In this document: piece after piece, positions 38,165 to 45,689 of the stretch
Position numbering within the stretch: position 1 is the stretch's first letter
How the letters are laid out: every line of letters starts with the position of its first letter
DNA from: Pseudomonadota bacterium
GTDB taxonomy: Bacteria > Pseudomonadota > Alphaproteobacteria > Reyranellales > Reyranellaceae
NCBI GenBank assembly: GCA_020160955.1
Contig: JAIUOX010000019.1
Location: 1-53,498, forward strand
Direction: 5' to 3'
DNA: 53,498 bases
Notes under the pieces: model-generated
Database searches by the model: none
Seen by the model: only the letters and a program-made list of their open reading frames with translations
What the model was told of the DNA's origin: nothing
Position numbers and translations under genes: made by a program

Positions 38165-39160
38165 CTAAAACATCGTCGCGAGGACGCGGTCCGGCGGCTT
38201 GTGGCCGTCGGCGAAGGTCTTGATGTTGATCAGCACCTTCTCGCCCATGTCGATGCGGCCCTCGAGCGTGGCCGAGCCCATGTGCGGCAGCAGCACGACG
38301 CGCTCGAGCTCGAGCAGCTTCGGGTTGATCTGCGGCTCGTGCTCGTAGACGTCGAGGCCGGCGCCGCCGAGCTCGCCGGCCTTCAGCATGCGCACCATCG
38401 CGTTCTCGTCGATGATCTCGCCGCGCGCCGTGTTGACGATGATCGCCGTCGGCTTCATCAGCTTCAGCCGCCGCGCCGACAGGAGATGGAAGGTCGCCGG
38501 CGTGTGCGGGCAGTTGACCGACACGATGTCCATGCGCGCCAGCATCTGGTCGAGGCTTTCCCAGTAGGTCGCCTCGAGCTCGCGCTCGACGTCGGGATGG
38601 ACGCGCTTGCGGTTGTGGTAGTGGATCGCCAGGCCGAAGCCCTTGGCGCGCCGCGCCAGCGCCTGGCCGATGCGGCCCATGCCGACGATGCCCATGCGCT
38701 TGCCGAGCAGGCGCGAGCCCAGCATCCCGGTCGGGCTCCAGCCGGTCCACTGGCCGGCGCGCACCAGCCGCTCGCCCTCGCCCATCCGCCGCGCCGTCGC
38801 CAGCACCAGCGCCATGGTCATGTCGGCGGTGTCCTCGGTGAGCACGCCGGGCGTGTTGGTCACGGTGATGCCGCGCTGCCGCGCGGTGTCGAGGTCGATG
38901 TGGTCGACGCCGGTGCCGAACGAGGCGATCAGCTTGAGGTTCGGGCCGGCCTGGCTGAGCACCCGGCTGTCGATCCGGTCGGTCACGGTCGGCACCAGCA
39001 CGTCGGCGCTGCGCACCGCCTCGACCAGCTGGGCGGCGGTCAGCGGCTTGTCGTCGGGGTTGAGGCGCGTGTCGAACAGCTCCATCAGCCGCGTCTCGAT
39101 CGCTTCCGGAAGCTTCCGGGTGACGATCACGAGCGGCTTTTTCTTGGAACTGGACGGCAT
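38165..39160 (-). CDS. D-isomer-specific 2-hydroxyacid dehydrogenase (glycerate/glyoxylate type)
   Basis: 331 residues. The NAD(P)-binding motif is VGMGRIGQAL (159-168), with Arg246 (NTARGEIID), Glu275 (VYEHEP) and His293 (LLPHMG) as the catalytic set. FGTGVDHIDL and NTPGVLTEDTADMTMAL fit the glyoxylate/hydroxypyruvate reductase group. An N-terminal SSSKKK stretch follows the start at 39160; a longer start at 39262 gives an unlikely Arg-rich extension. It faces YihY across repeat copy 4 and diverges from the SH3 gene by 149 bp. Confidence 0.92.
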   Translation of the reverse strand: MPSSSKKKPLVIVTRKLPEAIETRLMELFDTRLNPDDKPLTAAQLVEAVRSADVLVPTVTDRIDSRVLSQAGPNLKLIASFGTGVDHIDLDTARQRGITVTNTPGVLTEDTADMTMALVLATARRMGEGERLVRAGQWTGWSPTGMLGSRLLGKRMGIVGMGRIGQALARRAKGFGLAIHYHNRKRVHPDVERELEATYWESLDQMLARMDIVSVNCPHTPATFHLLSARRLKLMKPTAIIVNTARGEIIDENAMVRMLKAGELGGAGLDVYEHEPQINPKLLELERVVLLPHMGSATLEGRIDMGEKVLINIKTFADGHKPPDRVLATMF

Positions 39161-39309
39161 GTGATCGGTACCGGGCGGCAAGAGGAGTGTCAGCCCGATT
39201 AGCAACACCGGGCGCAATTTGTCCAGCCGCGCCGCCCAGCCGGCCGCGCGACGGAAAAGCACGCCGTTTCAAACACTTGTCGCCCGAAGCAGAGATTTAA
39301 GGTATCTTT

Positions 39310-39849
39310 GTGTCGATGCGAATTCTTTCGGCGGTCCGGCTTTTGGCGTGTCTGGCGCCCCTGGTGGCCCTTTGGCTGGGCGCCGGCGGCGTCGCCCACG
39401 CCGCCGACACGCCCGGCGCGGCCCAGCGCAAGGGCTCCGGCCTGCCGATCCCGCGCTTCGCCTCGCTGCGGTCCGACGAGGTCAACGTCCGCACCGGGCC
39501 GGGCGCGCGCTACCCGATCGAGTGGGTGTTCAAGCGCAAGACGATGCCGGTCGAGATCGTCGCCGAGTACGAGAACTGGCGGAAAATCCGCGACTGGCAG
39601 GGCGCCAGCGGCTGGGTCCACCAGAGCCTGCTGACCGGCAAGCGCACCTTCATCATCCCGTCCAAGCAGGCGGCCCTGCTCAAGACCCCGGCCAGCTCGG
39701 CCGAACTGGTGGCCAAGCTCGACCCCGAGGTGATGGGCGAGATCCGGTCCTGTGCCGGCGACTGGTGCCGGGTCAAGGTCGGCGGCGTCTCGGGCTGGAT
39801 CGAGCGCACCGGCATGTGGGGCGTCTACAAGTCGGAACCGATCAACTAG
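39310..39849 (+). CDS. Secreted SH3-like domain protein (bacterial SH3, DUF1058-type)
   Basis: 179 residues. A signal peptide (MSMRILSAVRLLACLAPLVA...GVAHA) is followed by two bacterial SH3-like repeats; the first has SDEVNVRTGPGARYPIEW and NWRKIRDWQGASGWVHQSLL, the second ELVAKLDPEVMGEIRSCAGDWCRVKVGGVSGWIER. Two Cys in the second could form a disulfide. These domains bind peptidoglycan or envelope ligands. The GTG start at 39310 has an AAGG element 7 nt upstream; ATG 39316 is an alternative. It precedes the two TonB-like genes and may belong to the same envelope function. Confidence 0.88.
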   Translation: MSMRILSAVRLLACLAPLVALWLGAGGVAHAADTPGAAQRKGSGLPIPRFASLRSDEVNVRTGPGARYPIEWVFKRKTMPVEIVAEYENWRKIRDWQGASGWVHQSLLTGKRTFIIPSKQAALLKTPASSAELVAKLDPEVMGEIRSCAGDWCRVKVGGVSGWIERTGMWGVYKSEPIN

Positions 39850-39882
39850 CGGCCGGCCGCGCCTCGGCCTAGAACACGCGAC

Positions 39883-41013
39883 GTGACCCACGCCGTCAGC
39901 CTGACCCACGAGCGCTACGAGCACATGTCGCCGACCGCGGTGGCATTGGCGACGTTGCTGCACGTGGCGGTGGCGGCGGCGCTGTTCTGGGTGTCGCCGC
40001 TGCAGCCGGTCGACACCACGCCGGACGCCATCGAGATCAGCCTGGACGCGCCGCCGCCGCCCGCCGAGACACCCGTCGAGACGCCGCCCGAGACGCCCGC
40101 CCCGGCCGAGCCCACGCCGCCGCCGGCCGCGCCCGCCGCCGCGCCGCCACCGCCTCCCCCGCCGGTCGCGCGGCCGGCCCCGGTGCCGCCGGCGCCGCCG
40201 ATCCGCATGGGCCTGGCCCCGGTCGGGCCGAGCCAGGACCAGAAGCTGCCGCCCGGCACGGGGCTGCCCGAGACGCCCAAGCCGCCAACGCCCGAGCCCA
40301 AGGCCGCCCAACCGGAACCGCCCAAGCCGCCGGTCGAGGAAACCAAGGCGGAGCCGCCGCCGGCCGAGCCGCCGCCGGAACCGCAGCAGCAGGCGATGGC
40401 GACCACGCCGCCGCCTCCCCCGCCGCCACCGCCGCCCTCGCCGACCCTCGAAAGCGCCCTGCCGCCGGTCGACGCGCCGCCACCGCCGGTGACGGCACGC
40501 GAGATCCCGCGCCCGGCCGCGCCACCGCCGCCCGCGCCCCCGGCGCCGCCGCCGACCCAGGCGCGCGTCCAGCCGGCGCCGCCGCCGCCGGTCCACACGC
40601 CGCAGAACCCGGCGCTGCGATCGTCGCCCCTGTCGACGGCGCCGCAGCAACGCACGCCGGCCGAGCAGCAGCAGGCGGCGCGCCAGGCGCCGAACTTCGT
40701 CAACCCGGCGCAGTCGTATGGCAGCAAGCGCGCCGAGGACCAGTACATCTGGCAGGTCGCCAACAAGCTGTCGGCGCACCAGCAATTCGTGCGCAACGCC
40801 CTGACCGAGTCGGGCACCGTCGTGCTGCGGTTGGTGATCGCCCGCGACGGACGGCTGATCGATGTCGGGCTCAACCGGTCGAGCGGCAACGCCAGCCTCG
40901 ACCAGGCGACGCTCACCATGGCGCGCGCCGCCTCGCCCTACCCGCCGATGCCGGACGAGCTGGGCGCGCAGCACACGTTCAGCCTGCCGCTCGCCTTCAA
41001 GCGCAGCAACTGA
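39883..41013 (+). CDS. TonB-family energy transducer, Pro-rich
   Basis: 376 residues, GTG start. An N-terminal anchor helix (about 16-36, SPTAVALATLLHVAVAAALF) is followed by a very long Pro/Ala-rich linker (about 45-245, with PPPPPPP runs and Glu/Lys-Pro stretches), then a TonB C-terminal domain from about residue 290: QFVRNALTESGTVVLRLVIARDG, LIDVGLNRSSGNASLDQATL and PYPPMPDEL. This is the layout of a periplasm-spanning TonB protein. No exbB, exbD or TonB-dependent receptor gene lies in the window. It is 33 bp after the SH3 gene and 52 bp before a second TonB-like gene. Confidence 0.9.
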   Translation: MTHAVSLTHERYEHMSPTAVALATLLHVAVAAALFWVSPLQPVDTTPDAIEISLDAPPPPAETPVETPPETPAPAEPTPPPAAPAAAPPPPPPPVARPAPVPPAPPIRMGLAPVGPSQDQKLPPGTGLPETPKPPTPEPKAAQPEPPKPPVEETKAEPPPAEPPPEPQQQAMATTPPPPPPPPPPSPTLESALPPVDAPPPPVTAREIPRPAAPPPPAPPAPPPTQARVQPAPPPPVHTPQNPALRSSPLSTAPQQRTPAEQQQAARQAPNFVNPAQSYGSKRAEDQYIWQVANKLSAHQQFVRNALTESGTVVLRLVIARDGRLIDVGLNRSSGNASLDQATLTMARAASPYPPMPDELGAQHTFSLPLAFKRSN

Positions 41014-41065
41014 GCGGGACCCGCGCCTAGCCGCCGGGCGCCGGCGGTCGTAGAACGGGACCACC

Positions 41066-41908
41066 GTGACCGACACCAGCCTCGCCCCGTCGCGCGCGGC
41101 GCCCATGCCGGCCCTCGCCCTCGTGCTGGCGGTGATGCTGCACGCCGCGGTGGCGGTCGGTGTCTGGCTGGTGCCGCCGTTCCCCGCGCCCGACAAGCCG
41201 GAAGAGCCGATCATGGTGTCGTTCGACAACTCGCCGTCGAACGTCGGCCTGCAGCTGCCGCCGCGCGAGGGACCGCCGCCCGAGGCCGAGGCCTCCAGCC
41301 CGGCGACCGCGCCGCCCGATGCGCCCGCCCCCGTGCCGGCGCCGCCGCCCGAGCCCCAGGTCGCACTGGCGCCGCCCGGCGCAACGCCGGAGCCCGCCTT
41401 GCCCCGCTACGAGTTCTCGGTGCCGCCGGTGCCCGAGGCGCCGCCCGCGCCGTCGGCGCGCGAGTTCGCGCGGCCGCAGCCGCCACGCCCGGTCCAGCGC
41501 ACCCTGCCGCTGCCGCCGCGCCCGACGCCGCCGACCCCGGCGCGGCCGCCGCCCGACCGGCCACCGGCCTCGATCCCAGCCCCGATCCCCGGACCGGATG
41601 CCGCCGACCAGCTGGCCGGCGTCGGGCGGCAGCGCAACGACTACCTGTCGCGGCTGTTCCGCCACCTCGAGCCGTACCGCGCGCGCGCCCACTCGACGCG
41701 CGCCAGCGGCCAGCACGGCCGCGTGGTGACGCGGGTGACGGTGGCGCGCGACGGTTCGGTGATGTCGGTCAGCCTCGACAGTTCGAGCGGCCGCGCCGCG
41801 GTCGACGCGGCCGAACTCGACGCCATCCGCAACGGCTCGCCGTTCCCGCCGATCCCGGCCAACATGCCGGGCGACCCGATCGTGCTGATCCTGCGGATCA
41901 CGTATTGA
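41066..41908 (+). CDS. Second TonB-family protein (tandem paralogue)
   Basis: 280 residues, GTG start. It has the same plan as its neighbour: an N-terminal helix (about 15-37, PALALVLAVMLHAAVAVGVW), a Pro-rich linker (about 60-175) and a TonB C-terminal domain (from about 185, with YLSRLFRHLEPYRARAHS, GRVVTRVTVARDGSVMSVSLDSSSG and VDAAELDAIRNGSPFPPIP). The C-terminal domain differs from the first copy (41% or less by eye), so it is an old duplication or distinct receptor partner. Stop 14 bp before repeat copy 5. Confidence 0.9.
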   Translation: MTDTSLAPSRAAPMPALALVLAVMLHAAVAVGVWLVPPFPAPDKPEEPIMVSFDNSPSNVGLQLPPREGPPPEAEASSPATAPPDAPAPVPAPPPEPQVALAPPGATPEPALPRYEFSVPPVPEAPPAPSAREFARPQPPRPVQRTLPLPPRPTPPTPARPPPDRPPASIPAPIPGPDAADQLAGVGRQRNDYLSRLFRHLEPYRARAHSTRASGQHGRVVTRVTVARDGSVMSVSLDSSSGRAAVDAAELDAIRNGSPFPPIPANMPGDPIVLILRITY

Positions 41909-41922
41909 GAAGGGTGAAAGCG

Positions 41923-41989
41923 AAAGGTCCCTCGCTGCGCTCGGGATGACAAGAACAGCCTGTCATCCCGAGCGCAGCGAGGGACCCTT
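41923..41989. repeat. Convergent-junction palindromic repeat, copy 5
   Basis: The left arm (41923-41952) and right arm (41961-41989) pair over about 28 bp with a loop of under 10 nt. It lies 14 bp after the second TonB stop and ends 3 bp before the DUF3501 stop. The arms have the common CTGCGCTC/GAGCGCAG version. Confidence 0.92.
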
Positions 41990-41992
41990 GGA

Positions 41993-42580
41993 CTACGCGA
42001 AGTCCTGCGCCAGCGCCTCGCGCACCGCGGCCGGCATCACCGCCATGTGGCCGTAGTTGGGATGGTCGAAGCCGACCACGACGTCGCCGGCAGCGCCCTT
42101 GAACGCCGCGACCTGCGCGGCGGTGAAGGGGAAACGGATGAACTGCACCGACGAGGCCTTGCCGTCGTCGCGGGTGCGGTCCTGGTCGTCCTCGGGCACA
42201 CCGCGCACGACCTCGCCGCCGACGCGGATGAAGGCCTTGTGCTCGACGCCGCCGAGGTTGCCCAGCACGCGGGCGCGGCGCAGCGGGTCGTCGATCTCGA
42301 ACATCACCGTCGCGACCAGTTCGCTGCCCTTCGGGATCAGCGGGTTGTAGGCCGCCAGCTCGTCGGGCAGCTGCTCGGCGCCGCCCTTCTCGATGAACAG
42401 CATCTCGTGCACCTGGTGCAGCATGGTGTCGTAGTTCTCGAAGTAGAAGGTCGCGAACGGACCCACCTCGAGGCGGCGGTTCTTCTTGATCTCCGTGATC
42501 CGCTTGCGCCGGTCGGCGCGCACCTTGGCGTACTCGGCGGCGGGCAGGATCGCGGACGCGTCGATCTGTCGGGCAATCAT
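41993..42580 (-). CDS. DUF3501 family protein
   Basis: 195 residues. It begins MIARQIDASAILPAAEYAKVRADRRK, with EVGPFATFYFENYDTMLHQVHEMLFIEKG, VATVMFEIDDPLRRARVL, AFIRVGGEVVRGVPEDD and a C-terminus with VVVGFDHPNYGHMAV. I recognise it as DUF3501, which is found downstream of an Fe-S (CCG-domain) oxidoreductase and rubrerythrin in alphaproteobacteria. Its biochemical role is unknown. Its start overlaps the stop of the Fe-S gene (4 bp), so it is translationally coupled to it. Confidence 0.88.
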   Translation of the reverse strand: MIARQIDASAILPAAEYAKVRADRRKRITEIKKNRRLEVGPFATFYFENYDTMLHQVHEMLFIEKGGAEQLPDELAAYNPLIPKGSELVATVMFEIDDPLRRARVLGNLGGVEHKAFIRVGGEVVRGVPEDDQDRTRDDGKASSVQFIRFPFTAAQVAAFKGAAGDVVVGFDHPNYGHMAVMPAAVREALAQDFA

Positions 42581-43935
42581 CGCGGGGTCACCGTCAGTCC
42601 ATAGGCAAGCGCCAGCAACTCGATCGGGTGGTTGGCGCGGGAGGGCTTCAGTTCCTGCTCGCCGTGGGTCATCTCCATCACCTGCATCAGGTGATCGGCG
42701 GCGAGCGGGCATTCCGAGGCGACGTAGGCCGTGCCGTTCTTGATCGCGGCCTGGGCGGCCGGCTTGCCGACCTTGACCGCCGTCTCGAAATTCTCGGTGC
42801 GGGCGCCCCAGATGCCGCCGTGGCCGCTGCAGCGCTCGATCACCGCGACCCGCGTCTTGGGCGCGAGGCGCAGCATCTCGGCGGCCTTAGCGCCCATGTT
42901 CTGGGCGCGCGCGTGGCAGGCGAGGTGGACGCTGACGCCGCCGTCGATCGTCTGCAGGCCGGGCGCCAGCCCTTCCTTCTTGGCGATGTCGACGACGTAC
43001 TCGGAGATGTCGAAGGTCGCCGCGGCCAGCCGCTCGACCGCCGGGTCCTTGGGCAGCAGGAGCGGCCATTCGAACTTCAGCATCAGGGCGCAGGACGGGG
43101 TCAGCGCGATGATGTCGTAGCCCTTGTCGACCCACGGCAGCAGCGCCGCCGTCACCTTGGCGGCCTGGTCGGCGACGCCGTTGAGATCGCCCAGTTCCAG
43201 CTTGGGCATGCCGCAGCACGCCGGGTGGACGACCTCGGTCTCGACGCCGTTCTTGGCCAGCACGGCGCGCGCGGCGGCGCCGATCCCGGTGTTGTTGAAG
43301 TTCACGAAGCAGGTCGCGTAGAGCACCGCCTTGCGCTTGCCGAAGGCCGGCGCCTCGGCATTGACCTCGGCGCCCTCGCGCCGGGCGCGGGTCTCGAAGG
43401 TCTCGCCGGCATACTTCGGCAGCCGCGCGCCGTGGTGGATGTCGGCGTACTTCTGCAGCGCCGGGCGCGTCAGCTTGTTGTTCTCGTCGGTCACCCAGTT
43501 GGCGATGCCGGCGGTGAAGCTGCCCAGCCGGCCGGTGCGGTCGGTGTCGGCCAGCTGGCCCTCGACGAAATCGATGCCGTTCTTGCGCGCCTGCACGGCG
43601 CGATGGCGCAGCATGAGGTGCGGGAAATCGAGAGCCCACTCGTGCGGCGGCACGTAGGGGCACTTGGTCATGAAGCACATGTCGCACAGCGTGCAGGCTT
43701 CCTCGACCGAGGCGTAGTCGGCCTTGTCGACGCCGTCGAGTTCGCCGGTCGGGCCGTTGTCGATCAGGTCGAACAGCCGCGGGAAGGAATCGCACAGGTT
43801 GAAGCAGCGGCGGCAGCCGTGACAGATGTCGAAGACGCGCTCCATCTCCTTCTCGAGCGCGGCCTCGTCCCAGAACCAGGGATTCTGCCAGTCGAGGGGG
43901 TGGCGGATGGGGGCTTCGAGGCTGCCTTCGCGCAT
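42577..43935 (-). CDS. Fe-S oxidoreductase with two 4Fe-4S clusters and CCG domains (HdrC/GlpC-like)
   Basis: 452 residues. The first cluster motif is CHGCRRCFNLC (Cys38, 41, 44, 48), the second CTLCDMCFMTKC (Cys81, 84, 87, 92). Two CCG-type (heterodisulfide-reductase) segments follow: PACCGMP and the later LACHARAQNMG...CSGHGG. It should move electrons between a soluble carrier and a partner, as in HdrD or GlpC, but the donor and acceptor are unknown. With rubrerythrin upstream and DUF3501 downstream it probably belongs to an oxidative-stress electron path. Its stop overlaps the DUF3501 start by 4 bp. Confidence 0.9.
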   Translation of the reverse strand: MREGSLEAPIRHPLDWQNPWFWDEAALEKEMERVFDICHGCRRCFNLCDSFPRLFDLIDNGPTGELDGVDKADYASVEEACTLCDMCFMTKCPYVPPHEWALDFPHLMLRHRAVQARKNGIDFVEGQLADTDRTGRLGSFTAGIANWVTDENNKLTRPALQKYADIHHGARLPKYAGETFETRARREGAEVNAEAPAFGKRKAVLYATCFVNFNNTGIGAAARAVLAKNGVETEVVHPACCGMPKLELGDLNGVADQAAKVTAALLPWVDKGYDIIALTPSCALMLKFEWPLLLPKDPAVERLAAATFDISEYVVDIAKKEGLAPGLQTIDGGVSVHLACHARAQNMGAKAAEMLRLAPKTRVAVIERCSGHGGIWGARTENFETAVKVGKPAAQAAIKNGTAYVASECPLAADHLMQVMEMTHGEQELKPSRANHPIELLALAYGLTVTPR

Positions 43936-43972
43936 GTCGGGTACTCGGGTGGTCTGTCGGATGCTCGGGACG

Positions 43973-44000
43973 AAAAAGGGGACCCGGTCGGGTCCCCTTT
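43973..44000 (-). terminator. Intrinsic terminator of rubrerythrin, upstream of the Fe-S gene
   Basis: An 11-bp stem (AAAGGGGACCC with GGGTCCCCTTT) closes a 4-nt loop, and on the minus strand the 3' side runs into TTTTT. It lies 19 bp after the rubrerythrin stop and 38 bp before the Fe-S gene start, so it would end or attenuate transcripts from the rubrerythrin promoter. Confidence 0.88.
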
Positions 44001-44019
44001 CGCAAGACCCGGAGGCCTC

Positions 44020-44439
44020 TTAGGAAAGCGTGTCGAGCGCCTTCTGGAAGCGACCGGCGTGGCTCTTCTCGGCCTTCGCCAGCGTCTCGAACCAGTCGGC
44101 GATCTCGTTGAAGCCCTCTTCGCGGGCGGTGCGGGCCATGCCCGGGTACATGTCGGTGTACTCGTGCGTCTCGCCAGCGATCGCCGCCTTCAGGTTGGCC
44201 GAGGTCTCGCCGATCGGCAGGCCGGTCGCCGGGTCGCCGCTGACCTCGAGGAACTCGAGGTGGCCGTGCGCGTGGCCGGTCTCGCCCTCGGCGGTCGAAC
44301 GGAACACGGTGGCGACGTCGTTGTAGCCTTCCACGTCCGCCTTCTGGGCGAAGTACAGGTAACGGCGGTTCGCCTGGCTCTCGCCCGCGAACGCGGCCTT
44401 CAGGTTGCCTTCGGTCTTCGATCCCTTGAGATTCGCCAT
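44020..44439 (-). CDS. Rubrerythrin-type diiron protein without rubredoxin domain
   Basis: 139 residues, an all-helical ferritin-like four-helix bundle. The diiron ligands of rubrerythrin are in place: Glu20 (GESQAN), Glu53-x-x-His56 (EGETGH), Glu90 (GETHEY) and Glu124-x-x-His127 (AEKSH). There is no C-terminal CxxC rubredoxin domain, so it is the short, erythrin/sulerythrin-like form. It probably reduces hydrogen peroxide using an external donor, perhaps the nearby Fe-S protein. I chose ATG 44439, which has GGAGAA upstream. An Irr box and promoter lie 60-110 bp upstream. Confidence 0.93.
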   Translation of the reverse strand: MANLKGSKTEGNLKAAFAGESQANRRYLYFAQKADVEGYNDVATVFRSTAEGETGHAHGHLEFLEVSGDPATGLPIGETSANLKAAIAGETHEYTDMYPGMARTAREEGFNEIADWFETLAKAEKSHAGRFQKALDTLS

Positions 44440-44496
44440 GGCATTCTCCCTTGCTGAATGACGGGCAACCGGCGCACTGCCGGTCGCGCGGGGCGG

Positions 44497-44525
44497 ATAT
44501 TGGGAAGCCGCCACGAAGCCGTCAA
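44497..44525 (-). promoter_or_regulatory. Candidate promoter of the rubrerythrin gene
   Basis: On the minus strand the -35 TTGACG (44520-44525, 5 of 6) and a weak -10 CAATAT (44497-44502) are separated by 17 bp. The Irr box ends 5 bp upstream of the -35. The transcript would start near 44490, about 50 nt before the ATG. Confidence 0.55.
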
Positions 44526-44530
44526 GGCTG

Positions 44531-44547
44531 TTTAGAACAATTCTAAA
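44531..44547. promoter_or_regulatory. Irr box (iron control element, ICE-like)
   Basis: TTTAGAACAATTCTAAA is a perfect 7-3-7 palindrome and matches the ICE/Irr-box pattern TTTAGAA-N3-TTCTAAA described for alphaproteobacterial Irr. It lies between irr and the rubrerythrin gene, 5 bp upstream of the rubrerythrin -35 and so outside the core promoter. This position suggests that Irr activates rather than represses, though that is inference. Confidence 0.85.
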
Positions 44548-44572
44548 AGATGCGAGCGATTCGCAGGAGAGA

Positions 44573-44588
44573 AGGCCCGAAAGGGCCT
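44573..44588 (-). terminator. Short terminator of irr
   Basis: AGGCCC and GGGCCT form a 6-bp stem with a 4-nt GAAA loop (minus strand TTTC), overlapping the irr stop codon, followed on the minus strand by TTCTCTCC. It is a weak terminator, but separates irr from the rubrerythrin gene. Confidence 0.5.
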
Positions 44589-44994
44589 AGCGGCGGACCC
44601 GGACGATCACGTCGACGCGCGAGACCTCGGTGCCACGCGGCGCCGCCGGAAGGCCCTCGACCAGCACCTTGTCCGACGGGAAGTCGTGCAGTTCGCCGTC
44701 GTTCTCGACGTAGAAATGGTGATGGTGGCTGGTGTTGGTGTCGAAGTAGGACCGCCCCGCCGCCACCACGACCTCGCGCAGCAGGCCGGCATCGCGGAAC
44801 TGGTTCAGCGTGTTGTAGACGGTGGCCAGCGACACCGGCAGGCGCGTCGACCGGACCTCGGCGTGGAGGCTTTCCGCCGTCACGTGCCGATGCTCGCCCT
44901 CGAAAAGCAGGCGCGCCAGGGCGACGCGCTGGCGGGTCGGGCGGAGGCCGGCCTCGCGCAGGCGGCCGATCAGGTCGGGGCTGGTACCGGGCAT
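44587..44994 (-). CDS. irr: Fur-family regulator Irr (iron response regulator)
   Basis: 135 residues. The winged helix LRPTRQRVALARLLF, HVTAESLHAEV, SLATVYNTLNQF is Fur-like. The distinctive Irr feature is the SHHHH stretch (His90-93), where Fur has H-H-D-H; Irr uses heme rather than Fe(II) as its signal in several alphaproteobacteria. No Cys is present, so it lacks the heme-regulatory motif and the Fur-type zinc Cys pairs. The gene lies upstream of the Irr-box-controlled rubrerythrin gene on the same strand and is divergent from fabA (154-bp gap), the order found in several relatives. Confidence 0.93.
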   Translation of the reverse strand: MPGTSPDLIGRLREAGLRPTRQRVALARLLFEGEHRHVTAESLHAEVRSTRLPVSLATVYNTLNQFRDAGLLREVVVAAGRSYFDTNTSHHHHFYVENDGELHDFPSDKVLVEGLPAAPRGTEVSRVDVIVRVRR

Positions 44995-45081
44995 TGGTGA
45001 GCCTATATTTATGCTCGTGGAGGCGGCCTGAAAAGCCCCCAGCGTCCCCGTGCCGCCCCCGCCGTTCCCCGGCCCGGCGGT

Positions 45082-45110
45082 TTGCGCTGGGCGATGCGGC
45101 TCCTTATTCT
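45082..45110 (+). promoter_or_regulatory. Candidate promoter of fabA-fabB-fabI
   Basis: TTGCGC (45082-45087) and TATTCT (45105-45110) at 17-bp spacing, about 38 bp before the fabA ATG. The match is modest (3 of 6 and 4 of 6) but the position is right. Confidence 0.4.
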
Positions 45111-45148
45111 GGCTTCGAACCCCGATAAGCGGGCGGCGTGGGACGGTG

Positions 45149-45685
45149 ATGAGCGAAAAGAAGAGCAGCTATACCTTCGAAGACCTGATCGATTGTGCCA
45201 AGGGCCGCCTGTTCGGCCCGGGCAACGCGCAACTGCCGTTGCCGCCCATGCTGATGTTCGATCGAATCCTGAAGATCTCCGAGACCGGCGGGCAGTACGA
45301 CAAGGGCGAAATCGTCGCCGAGCTCGATATCCGGCCTGACCTGTGGTTCTTCGACTGCCACTTCAAGGGCGACCCGGTGATGCCGGGCTGCCTGCCGCTG
45401 GACGGCCTGTGGCAGCTGCTGGGCTTCTTCCTCGGCTGGATGAAGGCGCCCGGGCGCGGCCGCGCGCTCGGCGTCGGCGAGGTCAAGTTCACCGGCATGA
45501 TCGTGCCCAGCGTCAAGAAGCTGACCTACACCGTGAACCTCAAGCGCGTGATGCTGCGCAAGCTGGTGCTGGGCATCGCCGACGGCGTCGTCCATGCCGA
45601 CGGCAAGCAGGTCTACGAGGTTTCCGGCCTCAAGGTCGGACTGTTCCAGGACGGGGCGCCCGACGCCCCGGCAGCAGCGAGCTGA
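45149..45685 (+). CDS. fabA: 3-hydroxydecanoyl-ACP dehydratase/isomerase FabA
   Basis: 178 residues. The active site is [20 protein letters not shown]: catalytic His71 and Asp85 in the FabA pattern, so it should also isomerise trans-2- to cis-3-decenoyl-ACP, the branch to unsaturated fatty acids. [15 protein letters not shown] and the ending [12 protein letters not shown] are typical too. GTG at 45146 (one codon upstream) is an alternative start. The gene is 4 bp from fabB and divergent from irr. Confidence 0.97.
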   Translation: MSEKKSSYTFEDLIDCAKGRLFGPGNAQLPLPPMLMFDRILKISETGGQYDKGEIVAELDIRPDLWFFDCHFKGDPVMPGCLPLDGLWQLLGFFLGWMKAPGRGRALGVGEVKFTGMIVPSVKKLTYTVNLKRVMLRKLVLGIADGVVHADGKQVYEVSGLKVGLFQDGAPDAPAAAS

Positions 45686-45689
45686 CATC

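Noticed and set aside
40020..41600. Pro-rich tracts in the TonB-like genes considered as tandem DNA repeats
   Set aside because: The repetition is at the codon level (CCG/CCC for Pro) without a regular DNA period; it is explained by the protein linker.
44020..44439. Rubrerythrin looked truncated because the rubredoxin domain is missing
   Set aside because: The diiron bundle is complete, the stop is followed by an intrinsic terminator, and short forms without rubredoxin are a known class.
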